64,000 nucleotides of DNA, taken from Camillea tinctor (lineage: Eukaryota > Ascomycota > Sordariomycetes > Xylariales > Xylariaceae). A model generated the notes under the pieces. It made no database searches and was not told the origin of the DNA. It was given only the letters and a program-made list of their open reading frames with translations. The DNA lies in contig MU394121.1 in assembly GCA_022578605.1 (NCBI GenBank), positions 62,001-126,000 on the forward strand, read 5' to 3'. Positions 1 through 9,649 of this stretch are shown here, piece after piece (position 1 is the first letter of the stretch; each line of letters opens with the position of its first letter). The translations under genes were made by a program, and so were the position numbers.

Positions 1-213
1 CTCGACGCCGTGTCTCGGTCTTACATAAACGAGCTCGCCTACCATTGCGAGTCGATCAAGAAACACCCCTGGGCTGCCAGCTACTTGACCGAAGAGCTAG
101 TCGCAGAGGTGCTAAAGCCGAGCGATGTGGTGTCGTTCCGTCGTGCCATCGTCGCGCTGGCAGGATTCCATGAACTCATGGGCGGTGATATCACGCCTTG
201 TTCTATTGATTAG
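1..213 (+). CDS. C-terminal end of an unrecognised protein (5' end outside window)
   Basis: The frame is open from base 1 to a TAG at 211-213 and gives about 70 residues. They form an amphipathic, helix-rich tail with a single ...LAGFHELMGG... stretch near the end. The Met at base 10 is probably internal, because the frame stays open to the window edge. I do not recognise the family. The tail looks like the end of a folded, all-helical soluble domain, with no signal peptide, membrane segment or zinc ligands in the visible part. It points towards the minus-strand regulator gene ending at 856, so the two genes converge. Confidence 0.5.
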   Translation, partial: LDAVSRSYINELAYHCESIKKHPWAASYLTEELVAEVLKPSDVVSFRRAIVALAGFHELMGGDITPCSID

Positions 214-855
214 GGTTGTTTCTCTTTCGTTTACGGTGAGTTTCCGGGGCCATATAGCCATGTAGGTCAAGAACGCACATAGATCGCTGTAACCATGAAT
301 AAAAACCTGAATTTAATAAATTTACGCTCCTGTACAAAGACTACGAGAGTAGCATAATTCGATCTGTCTTCGATTTGGAATGACCAGTAGATGTGTGCCC
401 CTATCTAGATCTCCGCTGGCTAGCTAACACCCGCACATGCAATGGTGATATGAACCAAGCTTGTCCTTCCTCGCCTTGCAAAACTACCACGACTATATCT
501 TTTATAAAACTGCACAAAACTCACTTATATAAACCGCTACGTATGCATCCATGTGTAATTACGCCGTGTGTGGAAGAGACTCGTCGAGTAGAGTCGTCCT
601 GCCACCCCTTCTCCTCCGTAAATGAATGATCCTAAATTTCTTTCCCTCGATACCACCCCATCGTACTTTTTTCAGACCTGTCATATGATGTTCCCGTCCT
701 TGATCTCGGTTGCCTCGAAGCCGCAGCTGCAGGTATCCGGTTCATGACAAGTGACAAAGAATATGACAGGTAACTAACCCGCTTACAAACACCGAAACGT
801 CACAAATAGTTTATAAGACAAAGGTCCCTAAACATCAACAAGGTAATTCTTTGTC
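214..855. other. Convergent 3' intergenic region
   Basis: The gap between two converging genes probably holds both 3' untranslated regions. Only short ORFs with no domain character are present, and I see no RNA gene or repeat. Confidence 0.5.
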
Positions 856-3743
856 TTAAGGCGCGCCACTTTGTAGCCACTCCTTGCAGACTTCCAGCCG
901 CCCATATGCCTCCTGCAGCAGCTCCGAGTGGGAATCAGACGAAAGAGCACCGACGACATCGAGTAGCTCCGGCAGGCCCTCGCGGAGGTTCACTGATTCC
1001 GGCTCGTCGAGATCAGGCAGTTTGGCTACCCTGGAGAGATACTCGGCCACGATATTCGGATTTCGATGAGTAGCTGGTGGGTAAGGCTGGGTCGTATTGG
1101 GCGGCTGCTTTGACTCTAACGCCCGTACGAAAGACCAGATGCTAAGGGTGGCATAGTACATAATCCACGGCCGATGAGGATCGGTGTCGCAGCGTGTGGA
1201 GTACTGGATGCCGTACATGCTACCCACTCGGTTGGGCACGGTCACGTTCCTTTTCTGGCGCGGGTCGATGAGGATTCGGTGCAGAAGCCTGAAAGCGTGA
1301 AGAATCGCCTTCCGCGTGGCGGGTTGATCCGCCCACAAGACCATTCTCGAGCCCACGTTCATATAGTCTCGCTTCGAAACTTTCCGGCCCAGCAGGCGTT
1401 TAGCCCAGGCGTAGACCTGGCAGTCGACGATGTCAACGTAGAGACTGATGTGGGCAAGATGGTACAGCACGGCGGCGCTCTGGATGAGACCGCTCGACCC
1501 GGCCTGCTGGCCGTTGTTCTCGTTTTCGGTATCACTCGGACGTATAGCGCGGTCGAAGCTCGATTTCCACTCGTCGAATGCGCCAAGCAGCATGCCACAC
1601 CACTTGTCCCTCGTATCGGACGAATTTGAAGTCATTTCCAGCCACTTTAGATGAGTCTCGCGCCGTCGGAGATGCCACCCAACGCTCAGCAAACCACACA
1701 TAATAATCATACGACCGAGGGCATGCGTCTTGACTTCTTTTCCGTGAATTGCATTCTTCAGTCCGTCTAAAAAGGACACGGGCTTGATGCCGTACATGCG
1801 GAAGTTGGCCTCCTGCTGGCGAACGAGATCCGGGCTCGAGGCCGACCACAGGGAGTCATCACAGGGGAGCGGCAAACGGATCTCGTGCGGTGCCATGTCT
1901 GCGGTATGACCGAACATGGCGGCGTGGATGACATCCATCATGAAGGCGGCAAAGACAACGCGGTGCATCGATTCGGTCTGGGCCCAGCGAATCCACCAGG
2001 TCCGCGCGTCCGACGCCGCCGTGTGCTCCACCCCGTTCTGCTCCTCGGGCGGCGATTCCGAGCCTGACCTGCCGATGAGGGGACTGCCCCGGCGGAGTAG
2101 GGTGAGGGTGGCCGGGTGGTAGATGTGTGCCCGTTCGTGTAGCTTCCGCGAGGAGAGCATCTTCTCGTAGAACTCTAAGAGCAGCAAGGCCTGAGCCACG
2201 GACAGGTCTACGGGGGGTGACGCCTCATCCGTGGTGAGGATGTCCCAGCGCACATGAGTTATGATGAGATCTGCCAAGGATTGGTATTCTTCTCGATCTC
2301 CGCTCACGAATTGCGTATGCAGCTGAGCAGCCCCCAACGCGATGATCACCAACAGCAAATATATCGAACACCGTGTAGAGGAGAAGGTAGGCTGGTGGAC
2401 GATGGGTAGACGGGGGGATACAAAGTCCCAGTAATGACGGATACAGTCCCTGAGAAAGTCCAGGCTCAGGCCGGGCACATCGCCTCCCGACTCGGCCATG
2501 AGGTTATCCAACTGCGAATCGTACTTGTTCTGCTTCTGGTAAACCGTCTGGATCCATCGCAGCACCTCTGATCGGCGATATTCGGAGATAAGCTCGTCCG
2601 GCATGTCGGGATGCCGCGGCGGTGTGAGATCCACTTGAGACCGGCTGGTCAAGGACTCGTGATCGTAGCGGACGTCGTTGTTGAAGGGAGACTCGAGCCC
2701 GCCCTCGAGAAAAGAGATGTTGGCGATGCTGAAGTCAGCAAAGCTCCGCTGCGGATCGAATAGCCACATGGCAAAGTTGTTATCCCCGTTGATATCGTTG
2801 GGGTCGCCCCGGACCTGAACTCCTGTGAATGGCCCAAAGGTCGAAGGGTCGTGCATGCTAGGTCCTTGATCACGTGGGAAGAAGCCCGGCTTTGGACGCA
2901 TCATGTTCATACTCTCTATGGACGATTGCCATGACGCGTTGTGGGAGAGAGGGTTCGGCTGAGAAACTGATAGGGCTGAGGACTGAGGCTGAACGGGGGC
3001 ATCCGAAGTTAGTAGCACAGAAGCATTCCGTGGAGCACTTGCCGGTTGCTGCTGAGCAAATCCTGGAGGCGGTGGCGGAGGAATCGCCAGAGACGGCGGT
3101 ACGGATGCTCCCGCCTGGGATAGCGATGATGGTGCTTGTGGTGGTGCTGGTATGTTTCCTACTATGACGGGCTGTCCATTGTTGTTCAACATCACACCCG
3201 ACGATGGGATGGACTGGTTATGAGCGGACTTCTTTGAAGGCACGCTGAAGCTGCTGGTGCGATTCCTCGGAACGTAGGAATCGGAATGACGCTTCTTGTG
3301 TCGGGCCAGCAGGTCCGGCCGGACAAACATCTGCGTGCAGTCGACGACATCGCACCTGTAGATCTCCTTGGGGGAATCTTATAGACCGGGAAACACATAA
3401 GGACGAAAGGAGTTAGCTACCTGTCTATCTATAGTTCGACCCACAACAAGCTGCGCAGGTAAGTTATACTATGGGGAGCTAGGCATGTAGGGCGTGTAGT
3501 AGTAAGTGCAGTAGTGAGGGCAAGCGATAAGGTGGAAAGATAGACAGGCAGAAGATGATCTTCGCCTGTTTATAGTAATAAAAACATACGGTTCAACTGA
3601 TGTCTCTGGAGATGCTCGGCCCGCGAGTATAGCTTCCCGCACGACGGCCAGTTACAGGCAAACTTCTTCGCGGCGCCCTTGCGGCTTGCACGCTTGTAGG
3701 TGGTGCCGGATGACCCAGACGACTGTTGCGGTTGTGACGCCAT
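856..3743 (-). CDS. C2H2 zinc-finger / fungal-specific transcription factor
   Basis: Nuclear DNA-binding regulator. Exons on the minus strand are 3743..3590 and 3377..856, joined across a 212-nt intron (GTATG..AAG) in phase 1, giving about 891 residues. The join rebuilds two tandem C-x4-C-x12-H-x3-H fingers at about residues 30-52 and 60-82, separated by the linker SPKEIYR, as in fungal tandem-finger regulators. Finger 1 is encoded mostly by exon 1 and its last His is made across the intron. A long Ser/Pro/Gln-rich region follows. From about residue 340 there is a fungal-specific transcription factor domain (Fungal_trans type), recognisable by ...CIRHYWDFVSPRLPIVHQPTF.... Proteins of this architecture regulate metabolism, development or stress, but the target cannot be read from the sequence. 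The start at 3743 gives a short basic leader before finger 1. Confidence is high for the class and low for any specific role. Confidence 0.88.
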
Positions 3744-4847
3744 TCGTTCGCTACATAGCTTGGTCCGCGATCGCTATTCCCGCCTTGCATATGCTAGAAC
3801 CCGTTTTCGCGATTATCGAGGGAGTGTGAAAGTGTCCCAAAAAAGTAGGGTAGGTTAGGTAGGTGGAGTCGTTGGATGGGGGGCTGGGCTGGGTCAGACC
3901 TTTTTCTACTACCGTCGAAGGGGTTTTAGTAGTAGCAGATGCTTTTGCTTTTTTTCTCTCTCTTGGTCTGTTCACCCCCCTTCTTCTTCAGCTTTCTTCT
4001 TAATTTTCTATGGCTGGCTGACTTGGGAATTTGCTTTTTATTGGAGTCGATGCACAGCTGTCCCTCTCACCCTCTCTTTTTCAGTCTACCTATCTTACTT
4101 ACATACTTTCCCCGTCTCACTCTTTTCCTAAATGCCCAAAAGTACCCGCCGCGCGGGGGATCCGGGGGGTTTTCCGTGTGGAGATTAGCGTGGGGGTCCT
4201 CATCCCGTTTGTGTGTCCGGGGAAAGACGTGGGGGTTTAACACCTCTTGTAAAAGAGATATCGACTATAAAGTGTCACGGCTACGGTTACCTATAATAGA
4301 AGTGTTTGGATGACACAGGTCCAGCTCGTTATTTTGCTAGTGCGAACACCTGTCACAGAAATAGCTTCTCGAAGCTATACTAGGTAGATGTGATCAGAGA
4401 CAGAATACGTCCGAGCAGCTACCTAGTGACTTTAGGGATATTTGAATTAGACTGGTTCAGTTTCTCATATCTAAGTTTAATATTTACTCTTTATTTATTG
4501 AGTTGTGATGAGAGTGTATGTATCACACGTCCATCTCAATTATTTCTTGGTTCCTTACGGTATTCAATACGAAGCCCAGCAGCAACTCAGTCATGAAAAT
4601 GAGTATAACTACTCTTCGGAGGCGGATCAGTTTCTTAATCGAAGTTCATTGTTCTTTAGCTTTGTCATTATATTAATATCCGGTTGTGGTTAGGTGGGTT
4701 CTATAATAACATTTGGTCAAAGCATCAGGTAATGATTCCGCTGTCTCTTTGTGAGGGAGCATTAATACTCATGTCGAGAATTATGGACATGGAGTTTCTG
4801 GGCTTGAAACTTCTTGCCGCAAACGCTACTGACGATATAACAAGAAC
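3744..4847. other. AT-rich divergent promoter region
   Basis: This lies between a minus-strand regulator and a plus-strand gene. It contains a pyrimidine tract (about 3940-4130) typical of a fungal promoter or leader, then an AT-rich stretch (about 4240-4850). Short ORFs occur but none has domain character. I see no RNA gene. Confidence 0.45.
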
Positions 4848-5666
4848 ATGGCATACAGAGAGCACCATCAGATTTCAGAAGGTCCACAGTACTGGTTCGA
4901 CCGACTTTCCTTTCTACTTGCTGGATACATTTTTGTCATTCTTCTCTATAAACTCGTAAAAAGTTTAACTCAACGACCACGGACATCGAAAGTCCCGGTA
5001 GTTAATTCCCCTAATGAACCAAGGGAGTCAGTAGACGCGAATTTAGAATCATGTTACGAAGAAAATAGAAAGCTAGCGGCAATCTGGCAACTCCCCAATA
5101 AGTCAAAGATTTTATTTATTAGTCTTGATCTGGATACTATGGACGATAACAGGCAAATAATTACAAGTATTGGCCTTTCACACTGGTGTCTTGATGACAA
5201 GACCTATCCTAAATCGTATCATCGTCTCATAAATACGTACGGGCAATTCAAAGAGGAGCCGATATCAAGAGGATCAGAGCCTTTCTTACATGGAGAAACT
5301 GGGTCTATTGACGAGTCAGATATCAGTTTATTTTTGTCCTACAAATTGAACGGCGTGGCATCAAAGTACGAAACAGTATGTATCGTGTGCCATGACCTTC
5401 TTAGCAATATGGGACCCTTACGCCGCTACTGGGAGTTACCGTCAGGTTTTATTGTCATTGATACCCTGAAGGTCTGGAAGGCCCAGAATATGACTCTTCA
5501 AAACACTACTCTCAAGCAATGTTTATCCACAGTCTCAGACTCGGTAGATAATGAGATATTTGACAATGCCGGAAACAGAGCGTTTTCGCTTATTCAACTT
5601 ATCCGTGCTCAGGGACAGTTTCTGAGCCACTCGAGATATGAAGGAAGGAATCACACCTACACATGA
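4848..5666 (+). CDS. Gfd2/YDR514C-like DEDDh-fold protein with degraded active site and an N-terminal membrane segment
   Basis: A single exon of 272 residues. A hydrophobic stretch at about residues 20-37 (FLLAGYIFVILLYKLV) looks like one membrane anchor. From about residue 85 the sequence follows the RNase H-like DEDDh exonuclease fold seen in fungal Gfd2/YDR514C-type C-terminal domains. It has a first strand ISLDLD, then SIGLS, a central CHDLLSNMGPLR, then VIDTLKVW, and a final DNAGNRAFSL. In active relatives the last motif is usually HNAGNDA, the first D-x-E, and the second carries an Asp where this protein has Asn. All three motifs therefore look altered, and the protein is probably a non-catalytic version or a decaying gene. 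There are no internal stops. Its 3' end faces the HET-domain gene 120 bp away. The family call is by motif order only. The exact start is uncertain because the upstream DNA is AT-rich. Confidence 0.6.
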   Translation: MAYREHHQISEGPQYWFDRLSFLLAGYIFVILLYKLVKSLTQRPRTSKVPVVNSPNEPRESVDANLESCYEENRKLAAIWQLPNKSKILFISLDLDTMDDNRQIITSIGLSHWCLDDKTYPKSYHRLINTYGQFKEEPISRGSEPFLHGETGSIDESDISLFLSYKLNGVASKYETVCIVCHDLLSNMGPLRRYWELPSGFIVIDTLKVWKAQNMTLQNTTLKQCLSTVSDSVDNEIFDNAGNRAFSLIQLIRAQGQFLSHSRYEGRNHTYT

Positions 5667-5786
5667 AAGAATGTCGTTCCACGTCAACATGCCATAGGGA
5701 TTAGGTAGTTTAATCGCTTCCACATTTATTGCAGGGCACCACGTCGGTACGAAACAACCTCTACTAAACAAAATACTCTTACCTAA

Positions 5787-7535
5787 TTAGTTGCATTTCC
5801 TATTCAATTCATTGATAGGCTCTGGCCCGGGATATTGGTTGAACACAATCCGAACCATCAGGTGTGGGCAATTCAGGAGATCATACAGCACCTTATCCTC
5901 TATCTTGACAAAGGGATTAGGATCGTATCTACTCACAGTGTCCGGCTTGGTGGATAGTTCTTTGATTTGTCTATGGATGAACATCAATTGGGTGAAGTTA
6001 TCCACTCCATTAATACTCCAAGGCTCTTCCCGTTCCTTTTCTGGCAGCAATTGGCGTGATACTTCACCTTGGGAGTCAAAGAATGATGTGTGATGCCAAT
6101 TCTGGGGGCGTCCATATTGGTCCCATGCAATTGATAGCAAGACGCGGACGTCTTTATATGAAACGAGTTCGTGTGATAAAGTTGAATGACCTCTTCGTTT
6201 TAAAGAGATTATAGAGAAGCTTCCAGGAAAATATGCCTTATCATATTCCAGTATATGGGCATTCAGCATCCCAAATCCAATATTGATGGCAAACCCAGCT
6301 GTGCTCACACCCCTCCCGAAAAGTCGAGACTGGGGAGTCGGAACAGGTAGAGTAGATGTTGCGGATGTACTAAGGAAAATCTTTGTAGTAGAGTTATCAA
6401 TAGAACTCGTATATGAGTCATCCAGAAAGATTTTCGTAGAATGTAGGTGTGCTCTTTCAAATATGTCTCGGCCCGTTGATCTAGACCAGATCCAGACTTG
6501 CGAGCGCCTAAACACAATCAACTCTTTCCTAGATCTATCATAGCCTCGTTCTACTTTAGCATGGAGCTGACGAGAGCAATTTAGTCCTACTAGAATAGCT
6601 CCAGTAACACTTGTACAGATCATCGGGACTTCGATAGATATCCCTATATTTGTCATAGCATAGGGCGCCATCCCAATATCGGGGTCTCTGATGATTGAAC
6701 CGCAAGAGCGAAAATAAGCTGGCAACAGTGCAAGGGCAGAAGTTGGTGCTTCATCAGGGTTACCCAACCAGTCCCAGGCCAGGATACTCTGGTCATCCGT
6801 CGTCTTGATGATCTCATGCTGGAGCCGTTGAAACGCCTTCATCCCCTCGCCATAGAGAAGCGGCATGTTGATATCAAATATTCCTAGCAGACAATACGCA
6901 ACGTCCTCCTCCCGCGTGGTCTCCCGGTCCGCAGCCCAGGACATCCGCTGGGCAATAGAGTACTTATGAATAGTCCCCCTATCCTCCAAGGCCCCGATAT
7001 GGATTCTTGTAACCTCCGAGATCATCTTCGCCAACGCCGCCCGGTCCCCCATGAACTGCCAGTTCCGATCAAAGAACAGCACCTTCTCAGGGGCCAACAA
7101 CTCCTGCAGCGTCCACCCGCGGGTGAACCACCGACTCCGCACAAACCCCTCCTTAGATCCGCCAGCATCCACATCATCCAAGTACGCATAGCACACAGCA
7201 GCGTCGCGGTACCAAGCGAACATGCTATTGATAGCCTCAGTGAGCTCGGCAGAGCTGCGCTTGTCGATGCAATTGGTGTCGCACCAGAGCCAGTCGATGT
7301 TCTCGTTCTGGGCGCGGGCCTGGGCGCAGGCAGAGAGGATCTTGCGGAAGCCGGCTTTGTGCTGGTGCGGATGGGGATGGTTGACGAGACTGCGGGAGGG
7401 TGCAGCGGTGCCTTGCCACGCTTCGAAGGTCATTTCTTCGCTTGTCCAAGTGTGCGAGAGGATCGCGTAGGGGGGCGCGGCGGCGGCGCTGAAGAACTCG
7501 CGGAGTTCGTGGGTGTGGACGTTGATGAGACGCAT
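5787..7535 (-). CDS. HET-domain (heterokaryon incompatibility) protein
   Basis: Intronless gene of 582 residues. The N-terminus carries the classic HET domain at about residues 1-250: MRLINV... followed by YAILSHTW, then IDWLWCDTNCID, then YAYLDDV, then SRWFTRGWTLQELLAP, then ...AYCLLGIFDINMPLLYGEG. These are the hallmark blocks of the HET-E/HET-D/HET-10 style domain. HET-domain proteins trigger cell death when genetically different hyphae fuse, and some act in wider self/non-self responses. The C-terminal ~330 residues contain no WD40, NACHT or ankyrin repeats that I can see. This is therefore the stand-alone HET form with an uncharacterised C-terminal half, not a full NLR. The gene is convergent with the exonuclease-like gene at 4848-5666. 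All HET blocks appear intact. Confidence 0.92.
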   Translation of the reverse strand: MRLINVHTHELREFFSAAAAPPYAILSHTWTSEEMTFEAWQGTAAPSRSLVNHPHPHQHKAGFRKILSACAQARAQNENIDWLWCDTNCIDKRSSAELTEAINSMFAWYRDAAVCYAYLDDVDAGGSKEGFVRSRWFTRGWTLQELLAPEKVLFFDRNWQFMGDRAALAKMISEVTRIHIGALEDRGTIHKYSIAQRMSWAADRETTREEDVAYCLLGIFDINMPLLYGEGMKAFQRLQHEIIKTTDDQSILAWDWLGNPDEAPTSALALLPAYFRSCGSIIRDPDIGMAPYAMTNIGISIEVPMICTSVTGAILVGLNCSRQLHAKVERGYDRSRKELIVFRRSQVWIWSRSTGRDIFERAHLHSTKIFLDDSYTSSIDNSTTKIFLSTSATSTLPVPTPQSRLFGRGVSTAGFAINIGFGMLNAHILEYDKAYFPGSFSIISLKRRGHSTLSHELVSYKDVRVLLSIAWDQYGRPQNWHHTSFFDSQGEVSRQLLPEKEREEPWSINGVDNFTQLMFIHRQIKELSTKPDTVSRYDPNPFVKIEDKVLYDLLNCPHLMVRIVFNQYPGPEPINELNRKCN

Positions 7536-8126
7536 GGTGGTGGTGATGGGTCAGGGGTAAGAAGAATATTCTCTGAGGGGGAATATTATGCAGTGATGGT
7601 AGACCTGATAGTGATGCTATATGGATGAGAACGAGAGCTCAGGGGCAACGACTACCATGCGAATGAAGCCATTTTGTATACGATCTGGATAGTTAGCTCA
7701 TAAGTGACAGGTGAGGACTATTCCCAGACGAACACCACGATGCGCAAGCTGAGATCAATCTAAACGACAGTTCAGATGTGATACTTGGTCGTGATCATAA
7801 AAATCTAAAACCTGTAATGACAGGATCTCGTTATGCTCGTTTTCTATCTCGGGACGCCACTGAAGAAATGGACAGGCTGGATCTACATCTTTGCGACTAC
7901 TGAGATATGATACGTCTCCGAAGCACTGAAGACTGGTGCGACGGCGAGATTTTCGGAAATCATATCTCGTCTTTCATGCTCTCTGCCTAGACTTTCTCTC
8001 AACGACCCATCGTCGCCATAGTCTATCAGCTGTAATATATCATATGTAGCTGAAACCTTTTTCTCTAGCCTCTCTCGCCCCTCCTTTCACATTATCATAT
8101 CGTCTTCAACACATAACCATTCCATT
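7536..8126. other. Intergenic region between two minus-strand genes
   Basis: Promoter side of the HET gene and 3' flank of the AP-1 mu gene. It is moderately AT-rich. I see no gene, RNA or repeat. Confidence 0.45.
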
Positions 8127-9649
8127 TCATACAGCGTCGGGCAGTCGTACGGCGATATCTCCTGACTGCGTAATGTATCTGACCCAAGGCAAGGATGGGT
8201 ATTGCAACTAAGGCAGAAGTTAGTGAGTTAACAAATGATAGATAGACAGTAACCATGGCGCTACGTACCTTGGGCTCCGTGATCTTCAGATACCGCACCT
8301 GGATACCGCTGGTGGTGAAATAGGGGATCTCAAACTTGACCTGAATCGGTCTTTTAGCGCCCTTACCAGCACTGACGCCACCCATACTACCACCGAATCC
8401 TCCCGTCATACCTCCACCGTGCTCGTCATCTCCTCGGACACTAGGTAGCCCGAGCTCAGCGCGCATGAGGAACTCCTTGCCACCACCGAATTGCTTGATC
8501 TTCCACACGATGGCGCTTTGCTCGGGGGCATAGTGCACACTCCCGATATTAGTGCGGAATCGCGGCGAGTCCGCATCGTCAGGCACAGGAACGATAATCT
8601 CTACGTTGTTCGCGGTACTCCTCCGCTTGAATTGTGCCTTGGCCTTGAGCATGTATTCGATTCTGGACCCCGAGTGGCTCTCAACTAGACACTCGACCCA
8701 GATCAGGGGCTTGACTTGGGTGTTCAGGCGGTAACTCATGAGTTCGAACTCGCCGTCGGGCGGGATAAAGGAGATGGTGCGGTCGTTCTCGAAGCGCGAT
8801 AACCGGACGCACTGGTGGAATTTGACATCCTCCATCTCGATGGCTTTACCGCGGGTGGTTCGCCCCGTAGTTTCGAACATGACCTTGTCGTTGAGACCGA
8901 GGCGCAATTCAGGCATGCCGGACAGATAGCACTTCATCTTGATAGCGCCAAGGATCTCGGACCGTAGGACGTTGCCGTTCGCGGACACCAACAGGTTCAA
9001 GCTCTCGACGACGTCTAGGAACACTTCGTTCTTTCGGTATCTTATGCCCTCGGATCGCCACGAGACAGCGTTTGTGACCGCAATGGGGGGACGCGCCTGT
9101 ACTTCGAGCTTGTGTGATTCTTGGGTGATGTATTCTTGCAGGATCTTGGACTCGGTGGTCTGGGGGTAGCCGAAATCCATCATCTCGTCTAGCAGCTCGT
9201 ATATAATGACGAAATTGTCGCGAATCGATTCCTCTTCCAGCGCCTTGAAGTATTCGGTGAAGACCTCGACGACCTTGTGGAGGAAAAGCAGGATCTCGGC
9301 GGCATTGGTGTTGCGTTTCGTCAAAGCCAGGAGATAGAGGTTGTTATGGCGGATGTAGAGGTACTGCTAGCTGTCAGTGTCTGGGAAAGACCATGGAGAC
9401 CCGGGAATAGACGCACATTGATGCCTTCGTGTGAGAAGCACGGGGGTACGGCGGAGGATTCTTCTTCGGCTTCGCTCAGGAGGATGGGGAACTTTTCGAC
9501 GGCGGACATGGGGATATCACCTCGGTAATTACGGGCCAGCAAGGTCTATTTTATCTTATAATTAGCAATCTAGAGAGAGTAAAGAATGAAGACCTAGACG
9601 AAAGCTGTACCTTGCCCTTGAGGTCGAGGAAGAAGACGGCGGATGCCAT
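8127..9649 (-). CDS. apm1: AP-1 complex subunit mu (clathrin adaptor medium chain)
   Basis: Medium chain of the AP-1 adaptor, which sorts cargo into clathrin-coated vesicles between the trans-Golgi network and endosomes and binds tyrosine-based sorting signals. Minus-strand exons are 9649..9611, 9545..9417, 9363..8269 and 8207..8127. All three introns are in phase 0, giving 447 residues, the normal length for mu1. The N-terminus is a longin-type domain (MASAVFFLDLKGK, then TLLARNYRGD), followed by YLYIRHNNLYLLALT.... The mu homology domain spans about residues 165-447 and begins near WRSEGIRYRKNEVFLDVVE. The last exon restores the usual end, LQYPSLPWVRYITQSGDIA. A Gly-rich insert (GGGMTGGFGGSMGG) sits in a loop of the homology domain. 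The family and exon joins are secure, and mu1 is favoured over mu2/mu3 by the near-exact C-terminus. Confidence 0.95.

Noticed and set aside
1174..1629. 151-codon plus-strand ORF inside the zinc-finger regulator gene
   Set aside because: Antisense of the Fungal_trans domain, with no independent features.
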